Source of the DNA: Benincasa hispida
Lineage: Eukaryota; Streptophyta; Magnoliopsida; Cucurbitales; Cucurbitaceae
NCBI RefSeq assembly: GCF_009727055.1
Contig: NC_052349.1
Span: 37,179,589-37,243,588 of the forward strand
Direction: 5' to 3'
DNA length: 64,000 bases
Part shown: piece after piece, positions 43,408 to 54,539 of the stretch
Numbering within the stretch: position 1 is the stretch's first letter
Layout of the letters: the number at the start of each line of letters is the position of its first letter
Position numbers and translations under genes: made by a program
The notes under the pieces: model-generated
The model's database searches: none
What the model saw: the letters and a program-made list of their open reading frames with translations, nothing else
What the model was told of the DNA's origin: nothing

Positions 43408-44395
43408 GAATGCCTTGACATAGTGGGAGGGTTATTCATCAACCTAACCGTTACTTGGGTTTAACAGAAACACAAGTCGTCATACCTGATGACGGTATAG
43501 AGGATCCATCGACCGGCGATAAAAGATGTGGACCGTGATCAGTGGGTCAAAGCCATGGACCTCGAGAGTTTATGTACTTCAATTCTTTCTGAAAACTTAT
43601 AGATCAACCAAATGATGTAAAACCAATTGGTTGTAAGTGGATCTACAAGAGAAAATGAGACCAAGCTGGTAAAGTACAGACTTTTAAGGCTCGACTTGTG
43701 GCAAAGGGTTATACCCAGAAAGGGGGAGTGGACTATGAAGAAACTTTCTCTCCCGTTGCCATGCTTAAGTCGATTAGAATACTCTTATCCATTGCCACCT
43801 TTTATGACTACGAAATTTGGCAGATGGATGTCAAGACAACCTTTTTAAATGCGATCTTGAGGAGAGTATCTATATGGCTCAACCAGAGGGGTTTATTGCA
43901 CAAGGTCAAGAACAAAAGGTTTGTAAGCTTCAAAAATCCATTTATGGGTTCAAACAAGCTTTTAGATCTTGGAATATAAGATTTGATACTGCGATAAAAT
44001 CTTATGGCTTTGAACAGAATGTTGACGAGCCTTGTGTTTATAAGAAGATCGTCAATTCTATTATAGCGTTCTTAGTTTTATATGTTGACGATATTCTACT
44101 CATTAGGAATGAAGTAGGTTACCTAATTGACATCAAGAAATGGTTAGCAGCGCAGTTCCAAATGAAAGATTTAGGAAATGTGCAGTATGTTCTCGGGATT
44201 TAGATTATTCGGAACCGCAAGAACAGAACACTAGCCAAGTCTCAAGCAACTTATATAGACAAAATGTTGTCTAGGTATAAGATACAGAATTTCAAAAGAG
44301 GTATGTTACCTTACAGATATGGAATTCATTTGTCAAAGGATCAATGTCCTAAGACACCTCAAGAGGTTAAGGATATGAGACGCATTCCCTATGCT
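43408..44395 (+). pseudogene. Copia Y reverse transcriptase
   Basis: Copia RT blocks in order: [40 protein letters not shown], then after a frame change near 43850 [33 protein letters not shown], and the catalytic LYVDDILL with YVDD at 44081-44092. QFQMKDLGNVQYVLGI precedes a stop at 44201. Further blocks (LSRYKIQNFKRGMLP, HLSKDQCPKTPQEV) follow in another frame. At least three indels or stops inactivate it. Confidence 0.93.
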
Positions 44396-45040
44396 TCCAC
44401 AGTAGGGAGCCTGATGTATGCAATGTTATGTACTAGATCTGACATATGCTACGCAGTAGGGATAGTCAGTAGGTATCAGTCCAATCCTGATATGATCATT
44501 GGAAGCCGTTTAAGAATATCCTCAAGTATCTTAGGAGAATAAGGAACTACATGCTTGTGTATGGTACTAAGGATTTGATCCTTACTGGATACACTGACTC
44601 TGATTTTCAAACCGATAAAGATGCAAGAAAATCTACATCGGGATTAGTGTTCATTATGAATGGAGGAGTAGTAGTGTGGAGAAGTGTGAAGAAAAACTAT
44701 ATTGTGGACTCCACAATGGAAGCTGAATACGTAGCTGTTTGCGAAGCAACAAAAGAAGTAGTATGGCTGAGGAAATTCTTGACAGATTTGGAAGTTGTTG
44801 CAAATATGAATCTACCCATCACCTTGTATTTTCACAACAGTGGTGCAGTTGCAAATTCAAAAGAACCTCGAAGCCATAAACAGGGAAAGCACATCGAATG
44901 CAAGTACCACCTTATCCGGGAAATCGTACATCGTGGTGATGTTGTAGTGACCTAGACACCTTCTAAGCAAAACATTGCTGATCCTTTTACAAAAACCTTC
45001 ACGGCTAAAGTTTTTTAGGGTCACCTACAAAGTTTAGGTC
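44396..45040 (+). pseudogene. Copia Y RNase H
   Basis: RIPYASTVGSLMYAMLCTRS leads in, then LTGYTDSDFQTDKDARKSTS (first Asp), STMEAEYVAVCEATKEVVWL (Glu), and LYFHNSGAVANSKEPRSHKQ, where the usual catalytic LYCDNSG Asp is His. KHIECKYHLIREIV and, across a stop at 44953, SKQNIADPFTKTF end the domain. The frame change near 44525 and the lost Asp make it inactive. Confidence 0.92.
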
Positions 45041-45173
45041 TACGGTGTTTCTAAACTAGGATAAGTGGGAGATTATGTTGGGCGTGAATGCCCTAGTTTA
45101 TTGTACTCATATGTAATATTAATTTCTCACAGTTAAATTCAGCATCGTTTGATCCTACTAGGAGTTTTAGTCC

Positions 45174-45184
45174 AAGTGGGAATT
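45174..45184 (+). other. Copia Y polypurine tract
   Basis: AAGTGGGAATT abuts the 3' LTR, which starts TGTCGG (TGTTGG in the 5' copy). Confidence 0.75.
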
Positions 45185-47100
45185 TGTCGGATTTTATGTC
45201 CTAAAACTCATAGTTTGTAATATCTTATTCTTGTTCAATAAAGCAGTTATTGAAAATCTTTAGTAAATTTAAATTCTATATTCATGAATCCAATAAACTA
45301 AGGTTCCGAGGCTATTAAGTTTAAATTTGAACTTTATGTAGTGACATAAATGTGGATCAAGTTCAAATATATATAGCCAAAATGGTCTATAGTATATGAA
45401 TAAAGTTGGGCGCCTTATTCTAGGGAAACTATGGATGCGGCCCATTTTGTAGTTAGTACAAACGATGTGATCCTAAACCGTCCATGTGAAGACATCAGAA
45501 TGGGGGCATCCTACATAAGACTGAACCATGAAATAGTCACTTTTATGTTCTAAATGTCGTTTAATGTACAAAACTGACTATTTCATTAATTGATGACCTA
45601 GGTAACTTAATCTTAATCCTGACCTAACTATGAACTCCTGTTTACTCGAAATTATCCTTAAATTTTCATAGGTGAGGGCAGTTCATCATTGCTGGCCCAA
45701 TAAGCCTTCCATTTCAGGGGTAAGATCGAGTGGATAGCTGGAAACATAGGGTGCAAGACGGAATTCACTCCTACCCGTTATAGGAATAGTAGATAGGTTG
45801 TTCCCTTTAGTACTGAATTCAGGTCTTGAACAAGGGGCCCCACTCTCTCCTTGGCTCGAGAGGGATTCGGTTTATAGGTTGGACCTTAAACCAATTATTC
45901 ATTAGAGGATCAGTGGAACTTTTGGAACAAGATGTAGTGTTGGGGGTAAAACGGTTTTTATGACCCAGTCGAGATTATGAATACCTATGAAGGATTAGCT
46001 TACTAATCATTGTTATATCAAATGGACACAAATATATCTATAGTGAGGGGAGTGCAACTACGGGACTATAGTGGAATGACCCGTTAGTTAACGAATGTTG
46101 ATTAGCTCCATCTAAAGAGTTTAGCTAGCTAATCTCAGATTATTGGAGCTCATGATCTATAGGTCCATTAGGTTCCCCTACTAGCTCATATGGAATAAAC
46201 TTATAACAGTATGATAGAATAATTCAAATTGTTCGAATTAGGTGAAGAGAGAGAAACCGACAAGCATATGTGATATAGTGGTTGGGTTTTTCAGTTTAGA
46301 GATACAGCTTTCATATTTAAATATGATTTAAATATCAATAATATGAATACGTTCATATTCGGAAGCTCAGAAATAATGGAAATGGTCAAAGATGTAAAAA
46401 GTCAAAGAGTTGACTTCTGACTTTGAAAAGTCAAACTTTGACCGACCTTATATTTAAATGTGATTTAAATTTTGAGAAAATGAATGCGGATTCATGCTCG
46501 GGAGGTCAAAGTTAGTCAACACAGAAAAAAGCATAAAAAGCCAAAATGTTGACTTTTTGGTCAAAGTTTGACTTTAACCAAATGTGCCCTTTGACTATAG
46601 TTAGTGGGAAAATCCAAACTTTTGTTGGATAATTCCACTAACAAAATAGTGGGCTAGGTGTTGGCTTATAGTGGAGAATTGAGCCCACTAAGATAGTGGA
46701 TTATAGGTGTTGGGTTTTTATGGATTTGGTTCATGCAATTGTTGCAAGGTTTTTTTCTATAAACTGGGCTTTCATTTTGGATGAAAAAACTTTTGCCATT
46801 TTGCCAAAAAAAATTCTAAATTTGGGCTGGAAAATTCTCTTTTCCTTGAGTGAAATAAAAACCCAAACCCAAATTCATTCTTATTTTCCATCTCTCTTCT
46901 CTCTCTCGCAAGTGGGGATGGGCGCGGTTGCTACGCAGTGCTAAACGGTGAGGCGGCCGGCTTTGAAAGTGGTGGTTGGTAGATCTAGCAGACAACCCGA
47001 GCTGAAACTCACAATGCTACCTGAAGATCTGTCGAGAAAGGTAAGAACGAATTAAATTTATTCTCAATTAGAGTTTGAGATAGATAAGTTATATATAGCT
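45185..47100 (+). repeat. Copia Y 3' LTR (right border approximate)
   Basis: It starts TGTCGGATTTTATGTC. In order it holds a conserved inverted repeat CTCTC/GAGAG (45845-45862), a tract of TTTGACTTT words (46380-46590), a TATA box at 46757, a CT-rich start of transcript (46880-46910) and a splice-donor-like GAAAG/GTAAGAACG at 47041. The sister copia X LTR is 1979 bp, which would place the end near 47160. No terminal CA with target duplication was recognised, so the end is given as about 47100. Confidence 0.82.
46757..46763 (+). promoter_or_regulatory. TATA box, copia Y 3' LTR
   Basis: CTATAAA about 120 bp before a CT-rich tract typical of a plant transcript start. The same box is seen reversed at 75-83 in copia W. 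Confidence 0.55.
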
Positions 47101-47272
47101 AGTTTGGTTTAAAAACTAGTCATGAGGCTAGGAAAAGTACTGTTGGACAAATTTAGAAAGTTAATATTAGAGTGGCACAACGGAGGCATTCTAATAGAGA
47201 AGGTAGTGAAACCTTAAACTGGAACAGGTTTGAACAAATTTCAAGGACAAAATTTCATAAGGGGAAGGTAAT
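47061..47272 (+). pseudogene. Tekay C: end of internal region with PPT
   Basis: The last part resembles the tail of Tekay A: TTTCAAGGACAAAATTTCAT then the PPT AAGGGGAAGG at 47259-47268, right before an LTR start. Upstream (about 47130-47215) a very decayed chromodomain-like stretch may be present, but I cannot prove it. The left border with copia Y is unclear; this entry may overlap the LTR end of copia Y. Confidence 0.6.
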
Positions 47273-47761
47273 TGTGAAACCCAAACTCTACTTTCCCTAT
47301 TTAAATATGTTTATTGTTGAGATTAGTAAAATGAGGGGTCTAATATTTAAGTTAATATGGAATTGTAGGGAAATGGGTATATGATAAGGAAATCAAGATG
47401 TAAAATGCTTAATTATTGGAGACTTGGCTCTCGGGTGTTTATAAGTTAGCCTGGCAAGAAGAAATTTTGGCTAAGTGTTGCTCATGAAAATGGTGGCCGA
47501 GCATCGAGTAAACACTAGGCGAGCATTGAGTAAAAGCCATGCATGAGCGAGAAAAGGATCGTGCATCGAGTATGCATGAGCGAGGAACGGATCAAACATC
47601 GAGTATTCGTGAGCGCAGAAAGGATCGTGCATCGAGTAAAGGACATGCATGAGCGAGGAAAGGATCATGCATCGAGTATGTGTGAGTGAGGAAAGGATTG
47701 AGCATCAAGTTTGCTATCGAGTACCATCGACTAAATTCCATTGAGCATTGAGTACGCCATC
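47273..47761 (+). repeat. Tekay C LTR, first 489 bp
   Basis: It starts TGTGAAACCCAAACTC and resembles the start of the Tekay B LTR (TGTGAACCCCGAATCC) and of the solo LTR D (TGTGAAACCCGAATTT). It contains a tandem array at 47490-47720 and is cut at 47761 by copia X. Its remainder should lie right of the window. Confidence 0.82.
47490..47720. repeat. Tandem array in Tekay C U3
   Basis: About seven imperfect copies of a ~30-bp unit with the words GATCGTGCATCGAGTATG and CATGAGCGAGGAAAG. It lies in U3, at the same relative place as the unrelated arrays at 58440 (Tekay B) and 61990 (solo LTR D). Confidence 0.85.
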
Positions 47762-49740
47762 TGATAGGATATACTAGCATGCAACGGAAGAAAATAGAAT
47801 CAATAAACACTCTAATTACATATAATTTGAATTTTAAAAAATGCTTTGATGGAAAATCAGAAGAGAGTTTCTTAATAACAAACCTTTGATGAATTCTCCC
47901 AAAACCAAGCTACTCTTCACGTGATTTCAACTCCAATTCTCTAGTGAACCACCAAGAGATCTTCTCTACTATTCTCAGCCTTGAATTTAAGTGGTGGAAC
48001 TCCAATTAGAGTGAATTTGTAAAGGTGTATGTGTATGTTTTTGGTGAAGCTGAATTTCTATAGCAGTCTTCTAAAGAACATTGAAATTCACCCTTCCAAT
48101 CTTCAATTTTAGAGCTTTTATACACAAAGTGCATGCAAGCACTTAAACTCAACTTAATGCCAGCAACAACTTCATGATGAAGTGGGATTTGTGTGTAAAT
48201 TTAGGAGGAATACCTCTTATTTGGTGTAAAATGTGGGGAAAAACCCACTAAAACCAAGTTTTCATTTTTCAATTTTCAAATTTTAATCCATTCTAAAATT
48301 AAATAAAATTTGATTTAATTAATTATAATTAAGTAAACCAAAATTCAATTTCTTATATTGAATTGAAATTGAAAATTAATATGATTTTTAATTAATTAAA
48401 CATATTTATTTAATTAAATAATTTAATATTAAATATTAAATTAATCATACACCCAATTTAAAACATGAATCTTATTCATTTAATTAATATCTAAATCAAT
48501 ACTTAAATATTATAAACTCTCCAATTTTGTTTAATTTCAATAAATTAAATGTTAGTTATGTCAAATAAAATTATACAAAGCCTAATTTGAATTTGAACTT
48601 ATTCAAAATCAAACCTTAATTTCAATTTAAACATTTTCAATTTGAACAATTCAAATTGATATCATTCAAAATTCACTCAATTTATTAATTTAAGGTGTTC
48701 ATATTTTACGAGCTAGTAGAGGGACCTTATAGACCTACAGATCATGAGCTCCAATGATTTAAGATTAATTGGCTAATACTCTTTAGACTAAATTAATCAG
48801 TATTCGTTAACTATCATATCACACCACTATAGCTCGATTGTTGCACCCTCCTCACTGTAGATATATTTGTATCCACTTGATTTAACCATAATCAGTAAGT
48901 CGACCCTTCACAGGTTGTTCGTAATAACAGTTGGGTCAATTTGCTATTTTACCCCTGATATTACATCTTGCTCCTTAAGTTCCACTGATCCTCTAATGAA
49001 CAATTGATTTGTGATCCAAACATTAAATCGGATCCCTCTCTAGCCAATGAGAGGGTGTGCCCTTTGTTCAAGACCTGGATTCAGTACTTAAGAGAACATC
49101 CTTTCTTCTATCCCTAAATCATATAGGCGTGAATTCCTTATTGCACCCCATGTCCCCAGCTATCTACCTAATCCTACCTATGAAATGGGAGGCTTATTGA
49201 GTCGACGCTATTAAGCCATACTCTCACCTATGCAAATCTAAGGATAATCTTTAATAAACAGGAGTCCATAGTTAGCTCAAAATTAAGATCGAGTTACCTA
49301 GGTCATCTAAGAAAAATAGTCGGTCTTAAATAGTAAACAACGTTATAAAGTAACAGTGACTTATTTCTTGGTCTGATCTTATGCAAACTCATTGCATAGG
49401 AAGAATCAAGATCACTTCGTCTGTAGAATCTTTACAACGACTTGTAACAATTTCATAGTGGGCCGCATCCAATCGTGTTACCATAATAAGGTATCCAACC
49501 TTATTCGTATAATATAGATTATTTTGAATATTTACTTGGACCTAATCCAGTTTTATGTCTCCACATAAAGTTCAAGTATTCATATAATATCCATGAGTCT
49601 TAGTTTATTGGTTTAGACTTTATAAGTGCAATTTATAGATTCAATAAAAACTTTATTGAAGTAATGTCAAATAACATCTTATTGATAATAGAATATGTTT
49701 AACTTTACATACTGCGAGTTTTAGGACATACAACCCAACA
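47762..49740 (-). repeat. Copia X 3' LTR (minus strand)
   Basis: A 1979-bp LTR with intact ends: TGTTGGGTTGTATGTC at 49740 and ..TATATCCTATCA at 47762, reading on the minus strand. It belongs to the same family as copia W and Y but to a diverged subfamily. It has a TATA box at 48116, a very A/T-rich block (48290-48560) and the inverted repeat CCCTCTC/GAGAGGG (49034-49055). CCATC at 47757-47761 is the left flank; the partner would be right of the window. Confidence 0.9.
48116..48125 (-). promoter_or_regulatory. TATA box, copia X LTR
   Basis: The minus strand reads GTGTATAAAA, about 350 bp before the LTR end. Confidence 0.55.
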
Positions 49741-49887
49741 ATACTCCTACTTAGACTAAAACTCCAGAGGATAAATATTTACTATGTTGAGTACAATTAG
49801 AGAATAAAAACAAAAGTATAAATACAATAAATTAGGGCATCATATACCCCTAAATTCTCCAAATTTCCCTAGTTATAAGTATCGCGT
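49741..49887 (-). other. Copia X 3' untranslated tail
   Basis: Minus-strand equivalent of 45020-45184 in copia Y: a GATGCCCTAATTTATTGTA word and the GGAGTTTTAGTCTAAGTAGG lead-in to the LTR. It continues, after the solo LTR D, with the RNase H gene at 63162. There is no gene here. Confidence 0.85.
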
Positions 49888-51223
49888 TGTCACACCCCGC
49901 CCCGAGCCCGCCTCTTGAGCCTAAGTGGAGGCGTGAGGGAATGCAAATACCACCCTTTTTTGATACCTACTGCCCATCTGAACCTAACTACACTCAGTAA
50001 ACTTTTAAGTCAAGGAGATAAACAACAACTGATTAAATAGGCCCATTTTATTACAATATCTAATGTTTATACAACTCCAAGACTTAACTACAAAGTTTAC
50101 ATCCACAACTCTAAAACCCCAGAAGTGTAGCTGTGGCTTGTGGTACCTTGACCTTAGCAACACCCTGGAACTTCTCACCTTTCGCTACCTGGGAAGAAAA
50201 ACATGAAATAACAGAATGAGCTTCACAAAGCTCAGTGAGTGGTAAGCAACTTCTAGAGTCTATTTCAACTCATAATAACAAGCATATCATATATACGAGG
50301 TTAATACTCAAACCTCAGCTTTGAATGAGTCTGGTCTCAACTTCTATCTACATGCATGGTAGATAGTTAAACTAATAACTTCTTAGAAAGAATATGTTTT
50401 CTATCTACACACACGGTAGATAGTTAACTGATACTAAACATAGACGCTTACTCTCTCGCATTCCCTTTATTCCCTATGTCTTCTATGTGCACATAGCTTC
50501 CCACTTATGAGCTCAGAAGCTAGGCCTGCCAGCCCTTTGACCATCCCATACGAGGTTCCTCTCACAAGCTAAGGAACTAGACCTCTCGGTCCCCTGACCA
50601 TCCCATGAGTTTCCATTTGGGGCTCAGGAACTATGTCTATTGACCTTCTGACCATCCAGATCAGATATTCTCATTTTCATGCTAGATACTCATTCATAAC
50701 ATAGCATATAAAATTTACTCTAGAAGATATGCTTAAGACTTAAAGGAAACTACCACTCACCTTGGTAAGGTAGGAATCTTCCTTTTTAGAAGTTCCTAGA
50801 TCATCTCGGGCTCCCTCCTTTGAACCCTAAATTCCAGATTCAAATTAAAGCTCAGATTATTTATAGTTTCAAGCCTTATCTCGAGATACTTCCTTCTACA
50901 AACATACTCTAAAATTTCTTAGGAAGATTACCTAAAATATTAGCTCAGAAAATCTTGTGGTTTGGCCGGAATCATCAAAACAACAAGACTGGCCAAGGCT
51001 TACCCGAAAGCTCGACCCTTCTATCTTTTCCTCATTCTCCAGCCCGATTCCTTGGAGTTTCTTCTACAGAAACCCTACCCTAAAAACTAGACTCTCAGAG
51101 ATTTTAGGTGGCTTCGAAATCACTCCAAATGCATGAGTATGTTCCCAAATTGATGCTACTTCCAGACTTCACTATCCGACAACATCTCCTCCTCTTGGAA
51201 CTTCACTATCAATGCATGGTCTC
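49888..51223 (-). repeat. Solo Tekay LTR D, 3' half (minus strand)
   Basis: It ends GTGTGACA (minus) at 49888 and runs back through U5 into R, where Athila 4 interrupts it. The rest is at 61644-63161. It shares with the Tekay B LTR the GGGCGGGGTGTGACA-like end, the CACTCACTG box and the 'GGGATCGGGCT' word. A perfect 7-bp inverted repeat TGAGCTT/AAGCTCA lies at 50217-50234, beside a CCCAG/GTAG acceptor-like site (about 50189). CGCGT at 49883-49887 is the left target duplication. Confidence 0.88.
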
Positions 51224-53187
51224 TATAAACACATAAACTTGTAACGCTGAAATCGTTGTGTCTTTCTTCTTATTACTTATAGCATGCGAACAAATATGAA
51301 CATGGATAAGTGAACAACAAGCTCATGTTGCCATAAACTTGATGACATAATGATGGAAATGGAGTGTGGATGTTGTGTTATGCATTACTACTTCTAAATA
51401 TATGCATTGTCAACTATATGCTTGTAGTATGCTATGGAATAATGCGTTGTCACAAGTTTCCTTGCGTTGAAACCAAGTATAATTCCAACGCAAGTTTCTC
51501 AGAGTAATTCGAGGTCGAACATAGGGATTGTTTTCGTTAATGTGCTACTTTCGTGATATATGCGATCGGTTTTACAATTAATAAAATATTTGGTGTGTAC
51601 ATGAATTTAAATTGCGATAAACATAAATTGCGTTGATAAAATAAAAGTGCAATAAAAGTAAAGTCCTAAACTATTATGATACAAGATACGAGATTCATAA
51701 TACATGATACTTAGTTCGAGACTGACTGTGAAGTTATACAAAGGGTCGTGGTATGTGAGGGCAAGTCTTTATGTATAAATCAGAAATAGAAAGAATAATT
51801 AGTAAAAACAACGCAGTTTTGTTAATTGCGTTAAAGATGTAACTAAGGTTCCACTTTCCCTTGGCGTACACTTCTCAGTGATCGGCCGCGTTCCCATATC
51901 TCTATGGTGAAACAGGGATGAACGTGATGAACATAAGGTTGCTTCCATCTCTGGATGTACTTCTCGCTTTAGTTAACGCATTCTTCCAACCCTCTCTCGA
52001 TAGGCGGAATGGCATCTTCACTTCTACTCTCACAGGTGAAGATGCCGTCTAGCATGCTTTAGCTAAACATAATTATTTCCTTAACACAGATTAATTTACT
52101 TGCTCAATTCTTATTAATTACCTAGGGAATTAAGAAAACATCATGGAGAAAGTGAATCATGGATGAATGGAAATAGACAGAGAGATGATGATGGAAATGG
52201 TCATAACAATTAATACTAAGATTAAGCGTCTGATACATGGTGTGAATGATAGAGTAAAGAAGATGAGTACAAGTGATGAGAACGAGATAGAAACAAATAC
52301 AGAGGAGTTTCAACGTCTTGACACATATTTAGACAGAGGTTTTTCATGCTGGCGTGTGGAATGGAAGAAGAGAAGAGTTTCCCTCTCAGGCTTGCTTGTT
52401 TGGTAGAAGTGACCTTCGTATAGAGCTTCAACAACGGGGATTGAAAGGATTCTTTGCCCGGAGACTAACTTCTCAGCTTTATCTCTTGATTATCTCGGAT
52501 CTACTTTGATCAATCGCTCAACCAGTCTCTCTCTCAGATCAGTATATACACGTCTTCTTGTATTGAGAATATACAATGTATCAATTCTCCCATATCGAGT
52601 ATATCTCTTCAATGGAATTGCAGAAGCTATTTATAGGCGAAGCTTTGACTCTTTGCATTGTGGTCTCCACTTTATTGTTAAGGCGGTTCCTGAAATGGTG
52701 GAGTGAATATCCTTTCTGTTACGCAATCAATCCCGTCAGTAATGCACAACGGTCAGCTGTACATGCGTCAGAATCCTCTGCAATTGTGTTGCTCTTTACA
52801 TCTTCGATCGTTTGCCCGCATGCGGTGTTGTTTTTTATTACTGCATGCGGTTGAAGTTGTGTTGATCGAAAAGCTCTTGATCGGTTGTCGCATGTGCCGT
52901 CATTGCGTTGATCGTCTCTTTATTATTGATTGACGAGCGTAATGCGACGTAGATGCATTGTTCATTTTATCTTTGAGCCATGAATGCTTGCGGTACTTGA
53001 TTTCCTGCAAAACAGACTTGAAATATTCTTTTCTACAATCGCAATGGTGTCAATGGGTGTATTGACAACAATTTATAATTCTCACATTTCTTAGCCAATT
53101 TCCATACTATCGACACAATTTTTCTTCCTTTTGGCCGCAATATCTAAATAAAACAGTATAAATAACTTTTATTTCTACAAGTTATCA
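51224..53187 (-). repeat. Athila 4 3' LTR
   Basis: Same subfamily as the LTRs at 28454 and 31538, starting TGATAACTTGTAG at 53187. TATA box at 52627. The hairpin at 51894-51907 keeps pairing through a compensatory change (CCATA-GAGA-TATGG against CCACA-GAGA-TGTGG). The border at 51224-51231 is uncertain by 8 bp. Confidence 0.9.
52627..52636 (-). promoter_or_regulatory. TATA box, Athila 4 3' LTR
   Basis: The minus strand reads CTATAAATAG, matching the box at 32904 of Athila 3. Confidence 0.6.
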
Positions 53188-54539
53188 CACCCCCAAATTT
53201 AGATATATGTTTGTCCTCAAGCATATCTTCTACTAAGGCAATATTGCTCAATTCTTATCCTAAATTTTGCGTCGATTGGTTGCTCAGAATGCTCCACCCA
53301 GGCAACATTACTTAACAGCACAATTTCCTTCTATCCTTGATATATCATAACAAAGCCTTACTTTATTCTTCTATACAACAAATTTCTACTCAAAAATGCT
53401 TTTCTAGTTTTAAAAAGAATGTTCACCTCTTCTTACAAAAATAACTTGATGTGTCTGGATGCGATGGTCAAATTTGCGTCATTTATTAGAAACTGTTGAT
53501 CATGGTTACACCCTTCGTTTTGGCTTGCTCCCACGGGTGTCATGTGAACATCCAACTATGGTTGTGTGCCAATCTCAACTTTAACTCTTGAATCTCAGCT
53601 AAGTATAACTTTTGCTGGTTAGAGGAGTTGTCTCTTATATTCTTTTATATTTTTTTCTCATTTTTTTTCTCTTTCCATATTGTGTCGTTCTTGAAAACCC
53701 ACCTTCGTTTTGGCTTGCTCCCACAGGTGTCATGCGAACATCCAACTACGACCAGGTTTCTTTCACGACTTAACTCTTATCAGGTTGGGATTGTTTTGGG
53801 ATTTCCCTTGCGCTAACAGTGGAGTTTTGTATGAAAACAATTTTTTTTTATGGGAATGAACGCATTCTTCTGAATGACCGCATCTAATTGATTTCATCTA
53901 CTCAGACCTTCCCAACCCCCAAATTTAAAGATGCGCAAGGTCCTCATTGCTTTGTTTGGACAGAATAGACAAACACTTAGACAAAATTTTGAAAAGAAGG
54001 TTTGAGCAGAATTTTAAAGGATAAAAGATAAAATAGTGCTATAGCCACAAATTAACTAAGTGTTAGTCAGAAAATACAAAGTATGCGAAATGCTACTAAG
54101 TGTATGCATATAACTCATCATGGCAGCGCAATGAATAACGCAAAATAAAAGATCAAGAATATCGCAAATAATGACAAAGGATGATAAAGAAGAGGCTAAG
54201 GCATAGGGAAAGAATTGCTACTCATTGTATTAAAAATTAACTAAGTATACAATGAAATACAAATAACGCAATACAAAAAAAAAAAAAAAATTGCATGTAC
54301 AAAGAATCAAAGAATTAGCTTCTACACAAAGAAAAATAATGAATGAAGTAAAAATAAAAGAATGACCACAATAAAAAATTATAAAGTTATTGAGGAGGAG
54401 GAGGTTTCGGTGGAGGATTTTAATGAGGTACGCGAAGAGCTTCTTCGAAATTCAGACGCTACTGCAAATGTGGAGGCACCATGGGACCATGAAGATAGGC
54501 TGTCAAGAAGTTGAAATATTCATGGTTGTGCTCTGCTAC
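53188..54539 (-). other. Athila 4 3' non-coding region, distal part
   Basis: Close to 20919-22080 of Athila 2. The PPT is at 53190-53203, the second PPT-like block at about 53915-53945, and the ~45-bp box occurs twice (53510-53560 and 53700-53750). An A-run lies at 54279-54290. Beyond about 54365 similarity to Athila 2 stops and the extra gene region begins. Confidence 0.8.

Larger units (their letters stand above)
37300..47100 (+). mobile_element. Copia Y: rearranged Ty1/copia element (plus strand)
   Basis: A Ty1/copia element with the integrase-before-RT order. Left to right: the first 600 bp of a 5' LTR, a corrupted duplicate of integrase-to-RNase H (37901-40263), a 1.5-kb leader, a gag remnant, protease, integrase, RT, RNase H, PPT and 3' LTR. 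It begins at 37300 inside the Tekay E LTR. I could not find the matching target duplication on the right, and the right border is only approximate. Residue patterns resemble cucurbit gag/pol copies that I remember. Confidence 0.85.

Noticed and set aside
47061..47272. Chromodomain remnant in Tekay C
   Set aside because: A few residues (around WHNGG) are suggestive, but the similarity is too weak to call a domain; only the PPT and LTR border are supported.
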